64,000 nt of DNA from Patella vulgata (lineage: Eukaryota; Mollusca; Gastropoda; Patellidae): the NCBI RefSeq assembly GCF_932274485.2, contig NC_065882.2:28724890-28788889 (forward strand). Direction: 5' to 3'. Every line of letters starts with the position of its first letter. Position 1 is the stretch's first letter. This document shows positions 56,039 through 64,000 of this stretch, piece by piece. The notes under the pieces were generated by a model that worked only from the letters and a program-made list of their open reading frames with translations, was not told where the DNA came from and did not search any database. Both the position numbers and the translations under genes were made by a program.

Positions 56039-56157
56039 ATATTTGGGTTTTTTTTCCATCTAATTACCTATAACACCTAATCCTAATCCGCTTAATCCAC
56101 TAATCCTAATTAGACCTTAATTGGATTAATCAAAAGTGGGCACAGTGAGGACACACC
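56039..56157 (-). repeat. MULE right terminal inverted repeat
   Basis: Reverse complement of the left repeat; differs at AGTGGATT against AGTGTATT and by two extra bases in the inner A run. Confidence 0.92.
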
Positions 56158-56165
56158 ATGATTAC

Positions 56166-56869
56166 TATTTACACAATAATTATTGCTCATCGATGTTTTT
56201 GTAATAAAGTAGCCTCGTATTATTTGTTGATTGGCGTTTAAACAACACTTAATTGACTTGATATGAAATCTGAATATAAATTATTCGAAGAATAAACGTT
56301 AATGATACGATTAGGTTAAAATGTCTAACATATTTTAACTTCTTTATAATAAAGGTATTTTACATTTGCATTGACAATTTAATCACTCACCAAACAGCAT
56401 CAGGAACTCCACGTATGATCAAGTGTATTTGATATTCATGTCCATGAATCCCGTCCATTTTCGCGCCAAAGTTTATCCTCATTTACTACGCCCGTAGTGC
56501 ATGGAACCGTACATGGTAATAAGATTCCCAGCGTTGATTGGCTGAGAAATGAGGGCGATCTATTGTTATGCATAGCCATCTGAAAATTCCATATTCGCTG
56601 TGAATTTCAAATGGAGTTACGATAAAAGTTGTTCTTTGTGTGCTATATTGTACAGGCAGTGATATATTGTATAGATAATGTTTATACTATGTGTAGTGCC
56701 TGTGACTTCATCAGCCAGTCAACCCGATTAAAGTCGTAATTGAAAAATTGAAAAGCGTTTTGGTGTGTCGGATACTTAAACGTTAACAGCCGAATTAATT
56801 TAAATCAGATTGGTCGCAACTTGCCATAAAGTGCATATAGTAACCATTGGCTATACGTACATGAAATTT
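56166..56869. other. No gene seen; dispersed repeat at 56505-56830
   Basis: 56505-56640 is related to 5380-5500, and 56660-56830 to 40262-40400 (shared TATGTGTAGT, CAATCAACC/CAGTCAACCCG, AATCAGAT). Non-coding. Confidence 0.5.
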
Positions 56870-56882
56870 AGATTTTTCGTCT

Positions 56883-57183
56883 GAAATGAAATGAAATGGG
56901 GTTTAACGTCCTACTATTTTGCTCCTATACTGGGCTAATGAAGACGGGCATACGCCATACAGTGTGCTTTGAGGGAAATTTTGCCCGGGCAGCGGCACTA
57001 TCGCCTACTCTTATATCGAATTCCAAATGCCAAGGGATCTTTTACGTGCATTCCAGTGTATACACGGGACCTCGGTTTTTCGTCTCATCCGAAGGACTAG
57101 ACAGCTGTCCTTGTCAGGCCCTCCGTTCTGCACCACTGACAAGGGGAAACCACGTCGGAAAATCCCGATGAACTTTCTCGGCT
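56883..57183 (-). mobile_element. SINE-B copy 2 (5'-truncated)
   Basis: Tail and body match the intronic SINE-B (GGGTTTAACGTCCTA and GGCAGCGGCAC in plus orientation); the tRNA head is absent. A perfect 13-bp duplication AGATTTTTCGTCT lies at 56870-56882 and 57184-57196. The 91-codon plus ORF across it is not a gene. Confidence 0.92.
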
Positions 57184-57196
57184 AGATTTTTCGTCT

Positions 57197-58024
57197 TATG
57201 TGGTCTTTAAAGTAAATGTTTTAAACCACTCAAAGATTTTTTTATTAGTAAAATAGATCAAAAAGTTACAGCTATGTAAATTCATCAGTAAATTTCTGTG
57301 CTTTCGGATTCGTAAAACGTTTTGAAAATATATTGATTCCGAAGCCACCACCCATTCTTGGAAGGAGGCTAACCAGAAATGTATTAATTTCGGAAATAGG
57401 AGACGAATTCACGAAACGCCAGCCGATTTCGATTATTTCAAGCCGTTAATGGGAATTTTTTCCTCGTAAACAACTTTGTGGTCACGAAAAACGTCAAAGG
57501 TTAAATTCGATTTTTTGAAATATTCAAATACCAAAGATTAGTCCATGAGCCAGGCTATTCTGAACTGTGTTAATTTCAGAAATAGGAGACGCGTTGAACA
57601 TACTACGGCCTATTGTGTTCATTTACAAGCCAGTTAATGTAGATATTTCAGTTCACTATTTTTCATATTCAATTCAAAATGGTGACCATCAGTTGACCTA
57701 AATCAACATTCTGCTTCTCAAATAATCAAGGATTTAGAACAATACGATGTTCAATAGTTTTTTTGACTATTTAAAAGTACACAGCGTGAATATTTTAGTC
57801 ACATTGTCACTGCGTTGGCTGTTGTGACCGTCCATTATTTATTTTATATATTCCTTATTCTTTGTACAGATGTCATCAAACACATTTTTGTTTACGATTA
57901 GTTATCGCTGACATGGTTTTACGTATTCTTCCACCAGGTTCAATTCCGCGTTATTGCCCAGACTGATTTCTCATTATACATAGTATAGTCCCATTGGGTT
58001 TGTTATAGAATTCCCACCCGTCTG
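57197..58024. other. No gene seen; two related units of about 189 bp
   Basis: AATTTC(G/A)GAAATAGGAGACG at about 57385 and 57574, with GCC(G/A)(A/T)T...TTCA and AGCC(G/A)GTTAATG following in both. Otherwise unassigned. Confidence 0.5.
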
Positions 58025-58625
58025 CTTTCGGGTAGAAATCGTGGAATAAGCATTATTTTGAAGGTTTTGATGTTTAATGATAAAAAAAAACAATGTTGAC
58101 ATTTTTTCTGAGTAGGTCTTCATAATTTGGGAGGTCATTATTTGAGGGTAGCCATTTTGCGATAATATTTTTATTTTTACCTTATTTATAATATTATCGA
58201 CATATCAACTTTGATTTGGCAATGTATATATATTGACAGGGGTCATGACAATATTTCAGATTTCTTTCGATCACTTCATGAAGATATTTCCAAGATAGTG
58301 GCAATTTTTGGCGGGAAAATTGGACGATGTGCTTATTTCGATTAAGTAGTAGTTCAAATTTGGTGTCAATAAATATGGTTTCAGGCACAGATTCAATTTC
58401 TGCCGGTTACAACTGTGTAAAATGATCACATGTAGACCTATTTTGCATATTTCCAAGATGGCGGCAATATTTTTGGCAGGAAAATGGGACGATGTGCTGA
58501 TATTGATTAAGTGGTCGTCTTTGGTGTCAATATATATCTTTTCAGGGACACAGATTCCATTTCCCCAGTTACTACTATGTAAAATGATCACTTGTTCATC
58601 TATTTTCCATATTTCCAAGATTCGA
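58025..58625 (+). repeat. T1 tandem-repeat family, copy 3
   Basis: The leader and first 350 bp are close to copy 1 (nearest of the three). It ends abruptly in a unit at TTTCCAAGATTCG, where G repeat sequence (TGCGACAATGCGAAATGTCC) begins. Confidence 0.85.
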
Positions 58626-58639
58626 AAGTTTGCGACAAT

Positions 58640-61600
58640 GCGAAATGTCCTAAATCACCGAAGTTGACGTTTTTTTGAAATAATGCCGTAATATTAACAA
58701 CAATCTTTGGATTTTAACGATTGATAGATTTTGACACAGCCAGAGACAAGGCACATAGCTACGATTCTTTAGATTTTTGAATTTCGACAAATCTCCGGAA
58801 ATATTAGGCGCCAAATTTTGAAAATTTAAATTTTGACAAAAAACGTTTTTATTAATGAATATTTTTTTATGGCCTTTTACCCAGGCTTAAAGGGTCGTCT
58901 GATTTGAGCAAAAATGTGAACATTTTTTGTCTCGATAATTTTCCTATTGGCTTATATTGGCTTATTCAGTTTATCGGTTCTAGATTATGTATTTATTACT
59001 CGATTGGTGCAAACAAAGTTCATATGCGCCATGATCCAAAATGTCATTTTTTGGGGGGTTACCGGTAAAGTTTCCCGTCGGCACCGTAAGTGACTTTTCC
59101 TTTAGCAAAACTACAGTTTTGACAGTTCGGTACCACTTTTTGAAAGCAAATACTATTCTTTTTTCAAATCTGATATAACTGAAAGGGTGTGTCACAAAAC
59201 ACCGGGCTCGATTTCGTTTTCGGGCCAATTGGATTAAAAGGTGAAAAAAGGTGTCAAAATAAGCTATTTATAACCCATCCAGCGTCTTCATATTTTAAAA
59301 TATGTCTTCGCAACTTTCATAAACTCGTAGCAATAACGAAGAGAATGTATGTGAAAATTAATTTGTAACATGCGCATTTTGCATGAGTCACTTTTCACGT
59401 TATTTTGCCTGTAAAAGAGTCAATTATTATTCAATTTTCAATCTTTTTTTACCATTTGATGCCTGATGCCTAATGCAAATTTAACATTTTCACTGTCACC
59501 GAAAATGACGTCATTTGGGCAAAAACTGTATTTGTAGCTCTCAAAACAGTTATTTTATTCAAATGAGTCTGATTTGTAATGTTTTTAAAATTATGATATT
59601 TGATTCCTATCAACAGATAGAATGAATCCATATGATCATACAGATACCACAAAATGGTTTCTAACTTGTTCGGTTGCAGAGAAATAGACGATATTCTAGA
59701 AGTTACTTTTCAAGGTTTTTGGTCTATAAAAGTGTCAATTATTATTCGATTATCGTAAAATTTTCACCATGTGATGCCTTATGCCATTTATAATTTCATA
59801 GAACTAATTTAACATTTTCACTATCACCGGAAGTAATGTAATTTTGGCAAAAACTGTTTTTTTAGACTTCAAAACAATATTTGTTTATATTGTGAGTTAT
59901 ATTTTTTATTCCTTTATCATTATGATATTTTATTCCAATGGAAATATAGATTAGATCAATACGATCATAAAAATGTAAAAAAAATAGCTTCAAGCATCTT
60001 CCCTTGCCGAGAAATAACCTATTTCGCCAGGATCACTTTTTAAGATTTTTCGCATTTTAATTTCAGTTTATGGGTTCTAAGTTAATTATTTATTGCCCGA
60101 TTTGTATAAAACAAAAGCTCATATACTCCTTGGTATAAATTCTCAACTTTTTTCTACCAATAAAGTTTTCTGTCGGCACCGGAAGTGGCATAATTTTGCA
60201 TAAAACTTAAATTTTGACGGGTCGGGAGGTCTTTTCAAAAGCAAATATTAATTTCAACAAATCTAATCAATGAAGATGAATGCTCCTACTACAGGCGCAA
60301 AATATGTCGGGCTTAGTTTTTTTTTTAATTTCGATTTTGTATTTGCGCCATTTTGATTTAAGGGTGAAAAAAAGGTGTAAAAATCAACTATTTACAACCC
60401 ATTCATCGTCTGCATATTTTAAAATAGCTCTTCGCAACTTTCATAATTTTGTAGCATTGACCCATACGAGGACAATGTATGTAAAAATTAGTTTGTAACT
60501 TAGCGGTAAGTTAGTAACAAATTTTGTTAGGATCACTTTTTTGACATATGTAACACATGGTAACAAATGTATCAATGAAATTGATATTGCTGGGTAATGT
60601 GGCACCGGAAGTGACATAAGTTCAAGGGTAACGTGGCACCGGCGAAACCCGTCATTTCTGCATCGCAGTTCTAGTGATGATTCTTTTTACCAAAGAAAAT
60701 CACCAAACACGTTGGCCGTTTTATTTTCAACTTGAGCATATCTCAGAAACTACTTGTCGGATCGATCCGATATCTTTGGTTTAACGGGAAAATTGGCATA
60801 ACTTAGATATTAAATCTATTTCGAACATTCTGCGACAATGCGAAATGTCCGAAATCACCTAAGTTTTTTTTAAAAAATATTGCCGTAATATTTACAATAA
60901 TCGACGGTACTTTAGATTTTTGATTTTCGACGAATCTTCGGTGATATTAGGCGCGCAATTTTGAAAATTTAAATTATTATAATTTTTTTTATGAATATTT
61001 GATGGTATTATAGATTAAAGGGTCATCTTATTTGAGCAAAAATGTGAACAATTTTTGTCTCAGTAATTTGCGTTAGCCGCCATTGAATAATTCAGTTTTT
61101 TGGTTTTAGATTCATTATTTATTGTTCGATTTGTATAAAACAAAATTGATATGCTCCGTTTTCCGAAATGTCATTTTATTTGTTACCGTTAAAGTTTCCT
61201 GTCGGCACCGTAAGTGACATAATTTTACCAAAATCTACAATTTTGACAGTTCGGTACCACATTTTGAAAGCAGGCGCACAAAATGTCGGGCTCATTTTTG
61301 TTTAATTTTTGATTTCGTTTTCGGGCCATTTGGATTAAAAGGTGAAAAAAGGTGTCAAAATAAGCTATTTACAACCCATCCAGTGTCTTCATATTTTAAA
61401 ATATGTCTTCGCAACTTTCATAAACTCGTAGCAATAACGAAGAGAATGTATGTGAAAATTAATTTGTAATATGCGCAGTTGCCGAGAAATAAGCAATAAG
61501 GGCTATTTCGATTAAAAGGTGAAAAAAGCTGTAAAATTAAGCTATTTACAACCATCCAATGTTTTCATATTTTAAAATATTTCTTTGTAACTTTCATAAA

Positions 61601-61990
61601 CTCGTAGCAATCATCTGTACAAAGAGAATGTATGTGAACATTAATTTGTAATATGCGCAGTTGCCGAGAAATAGGCAATTTTGCATGCATTACTTTTCAC
61701 GTTATTTTGCCCGTAAAGAGTCAATTATCATTCGATTTTCAATCTTTTTTTTAACATTTGACGCCTAATGCCACTTTTGACTAGATCAATCCAATTTAAC
61801 ATTTTCAATGTCACCGAAAATGAAATGACGTCATTTGGGCAAAAACTGTATTTTTAGCCCTCAAAACAGTTATTTTATTCAAATGAGTCTGATTTTTAAT
61901 GTTTTTAAAATCATGATATTTGATTCCAATCAACAAAGAGAATGAAACCATGCGATCATACAGAAATGAAATTGATATTGCTGGGTAACG
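58640..61990 (+). repeat. G repeat family, long multi-unit run
   Basis: At least two large units, starting at CTGCGACAATGCGAAATGTC-like strings near 58630 and 60830, each of about 1.3-2.2 kb. They share TTAGGCGCNAATTTTGAAAA, TTTGAGCAAAAATGTGAACA, GTCGGCACCG(T/G)AAGTG and GTGTCAAAATAAGCTATTTA. Short ORFs (58980-59228, 59470-59652, 60280-60498, 61811-62029) come from the same positions of the repeat and are not genes. Confidence 0.8.
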
Positions 61991-62585
61991 TGGCACCGGG
62001 AGTGAGGCTAACCACAAAATTAGGGTCAATCTGATTCAAAAAACATTACTTCCATTCAAACTTATCTCATTTAATATTTTCCTGCCCTTTTTTAGTTCTT
62101 TCCAACCATTTTCATTTAATTTTCTCACCAGCCCCGTTTTTAAACTGCTTGATCCATTTTTCTGAAACTTCTGGAACGGGAAGACATTCCGATTACAGCA
62201 ATACAAGTATCAGTTATTTCCCTTTAGCTTTCAGATAACTTCGCGAGTTTTGTTATTTTCCCATAAATCTTATATCTCAGAATCTAACCATGGGATCTTT
62301 CTGAAACATTGACCCCCCCACCATTAATTTAAAAACTTATTTAATATCTGAACGATTTTCATGAAATTTGGATTTACCGATCTTACCGATGCGACTTGAA
62401 AGATGTCATTAGCAATTTCCTAACTTATCTCCTCTTGAAGAAATTATGGATCAAGTTTTTGACCGATTTTGATAATTATTTTTTCTTGTTCTTTTTTCTT
62501 TTAACATACTTGATATAATCCATGACACGTGACGATGAATATGAAAACTTTCATATCTGCATGGCACAGTAGCAGATCTAGTTAG
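61991..62585. other. No supported feature
   Basis: AT-rich; no domain seen. Confidence 0.4.
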
Positions 62586-62587
62586 GC

Positions 62588-62652
62588 TTTCAAACTTTGT
62601 CCGAGAGACTATTGTTTTTACTAAAATTATTATTATTATTATTATTTACCGC
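62588..62652 (-). repeat. Single hairpin tail related to the 52-bp array
   Basis: GGCTTTCAAACTTTGTCCGA then GAGACTATTGTTTTTACTAA and (ATT)n: the reverse complement of the 32.3 kb unit with a degraded right arm. Confidence 0.6.
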
Positions 62653-63097
62653 GGACCCTTATTTCTCAGTCCCTGTAAAAGATACCGACCAGGGATCTAA
62701 TTTACTACCGTTAAACCATATGGTGTTTACTCCATAAACTATTTTTTAAAACTTCTGCGCAGACCGGAAGTTGTTTCGTCAATTCTTTACCTATTTTCAA
62801 ACAAATAACATTTTCGGAAATCCTGGGTCTTTTCTGTGAAGATAGCAGTTGAAAATTTCGAAATTTCGAAACTTCGTCGTTGACAATTCAATTTCGAATA
62901 ATATTCGAATAAAGCCATATGGCCCAACCGATCGATAAAGCAAAATATGGCACACTGAAAATCAAGTATTTTCTGATTTGGAGCGTATTTGGACGCCTTT
63001 ATCTCGGAAACAGCTCCAGCGATTTTTCTTTAACTTTCTCTATAGAGAGTCCCTTTGGTAGTGTTCTGCACGAAGACATCCAATAAGACTTTGAAAT
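62653..63097. other. No supported feature
   Basis: Unassigned DNA between the hairpin tail and the LINE. Confidence 0.4.
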
Positions 63098-64000
63098 AAC
63101 TAGAATAGGAGAAATCACAAGACCTCTCACTAAACTTTTTAATCTTTCATTAGAACACCAATTATTACCTGATATTTGGAAGACTTCTCATATCATTGCA
63201 GCGTATAAAGGTAAGGGTGATCCACATTACCCTGACAACTATAGACCAATTTCATTAACATGCTCATTATGTAAAATACTAGAGAAAATCTTATTCAAAA
63301 TTCTTTATAATTTTATAAAAGAAAATAACCTGCTATATAAGTACCAGTCTGGCTTTCAACCAAACGATTCCACAATAAATCAACTTTTAGAAATTTATGA
63401 TGTTATAATAAAGTAATCTTGATATAGGAAAGCAAATTCGATTTATATTTTGTGATGTATCAAAAGCGTTTGATAAAGTTTGGCATTTGGGTTTATTGTC
63501 TAAATTAAAACAATATGGAATTAATCAAATACTATGTAAACGGATTGAACACTATTTAAGTAATAGACAACAATGTGTAGTTTTAGAAGGTTTTAAATCA
63601 AATTATTTGCATACCGATTCTGGAGTTCCCCAAGGAAGTGTACTTGGCCAGTTTTTATTTTTAATTTATTTAAATGATATCTCTGATAATATAACTAACA
63701 ACATAAGGCTATTCGCCGATGATACTTCACTTTTTACCAAATAAAGATCTTAATATTATCTCATCGTGGGCTAAACAGTGGTGTGTAACTTTTAACCCCA
63801 ATAAAACCAAAAATATTATTTTTACTAGGAACAATACAATTCATCCAGACGTTATCTTCGAAAATACAAAAGTTGAAAACGTAAATACTCATTGTCATTT
63901 GGGTATAACATTTCAGCCTAATGCATTATGGTCAAATCATATTTCAAATATATACCAGAAAGCATGCGGTCGTCTAAATATTTTACGTATACTGAAATAT
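63098..64000 (+). pseudogene. LINE reverse transcriptase, 5'-truncated, runs off the window
   Basis: PLTKLFNLSLEHQLLPDIWK, HIIAAYKGKGDPHYPDNYRP then ISLT (RT entry blocks), IRFIFCDVSKAFDKVWHLGL (motif A), SGVPQGSVLGQFLFLIYLND (block 4), IRLFADDTSLF (motif C, FADD) and IISSWAKQWCVTFNPNKTKN. There are frame breaks near 63415 and 63745, so only 63487-63744 is open from a Met. The CR1/Jockey group is most likely, of the type whose other pieces lie at 20.3, 21.4 and 32.5 kb. The endonuclease part is missing on the left. Confidence 0.88.

Larger units (their letters stand above)
53887..56157 (+). mobile_element. MULE DNA transposon with FLYWCH transposase (looks complete)
   Basis: 2271 bp. Inverted ends (53887-54003 and 56039-56157) agree at all but one or two positions over about 97 bp from TCACTGTGCCCAC inward. 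The outermost eight bases differ more (GGTTACAT against GGTGTGTC). An 8-bp duplication ATGATTAC lies at 53879-53886 and 56158-56165. Inside are a TATA box, a two-exon transposase gene and a 3' tail of three repeats of about 100 bp. MULEs usually make 8-11 bp duplications. FLYWCH-bearing animal MULEs resemble the Phantom group; that assignment is inference. Confidence 0.93.

Noticed and set aside
1-64000. LTR retrotransposon, Polinton or other virus-derived elements
   Set aside because: I saw no paired long direct repeats around gag/pol-type frames, no integrase, protease, capsid or envelope motifs. All RT pieces read as LINE or PLE.

Overview
The window looks like AT-rich intergenic DNA from a lophotrochozoan animal, most likely a mollusc; the species cannot be told. 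The reasons are indirect. There are no operons, two genes carry short spliceosomal introns, tRNA-derived SINEs are common, and there is a dense mixture of Tc1, MULE, hAT-like, Crypton-type, Penelope-like and CR1/Jockey-type elements, plus mollusc-style tandem-core repeats. I found no convincing conserved host gene in 64 kb. Nearly everything recognisable is a mobile element or a repeat.

Layout. 1-7 kb: a diverged tandem repeat family (T1), an unclassified repeat with a TATA-like box (E), the G repeat family, and a LINE ORF1 at 3600-4350. 7-20 kb: a SINE, an inverted pair of short repeats, and a Penelope-like element (PLE) at about 9.8-17.6 kb. The PLE carries an SGNH-hydrolase-like ORF upstream. 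Its reverse transcriptase is split beside the catalytic DD by a 5.25 kb terminal-inverted-repeat element (11515-16760), which itself holds a SINE-like unit, a hAT-type MITE and a pearl-like tandem-core element. 20-24 kb: a LINE split by an 82-bp minisatellite, then several SINEs. 24-31 kb: two Tc1 (DD34E) copies in opposite orientation, sitting in two copies of an older tandem repeat. The second Tc1 is itself opened by 3.46 kb containing a LINE tail and a two-exon Crypton-type (DUF3504) tyrosine-recombinase gene. 31-36.6 kb: tandem repeats, a 52-bp hairpin array and two LINE 3' ends.

36.6-51.3 kb is dominated by a recent tandem duplication of about 6 kb, nearly identical by eye, with a scarred junction. 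It contains a decayed Tc1, tandem repeats and a CR1-type LINE whose longest copy is 47.93-51.25 kb. 51.5-53.3 kb repeats the T1 and E families from the window start. 53.887-56.157 kb is the best preserved element: a MULE transposon with near-identical TIRs of about 118 bp, an 8-bp target duplication, a core-promoter-like TATA box and a two-exon transposase (463 aa when spliced) with a FLYWCH zinc finger. 56-63 kb holds another SINE, T1 again and a long run of G repeats. The window ends inside a LINE reverse transcriptase (63.1-64 kb).

The region behaves as a landing site in which elements insert into elements. Target duplications are readable for the MULE, the PLE-splitting element, the hAT-type MITE and five SINE copies, so relative ages can be ordered. 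All assignments rest on reading motifs and alignments by eye; no database search was possible.
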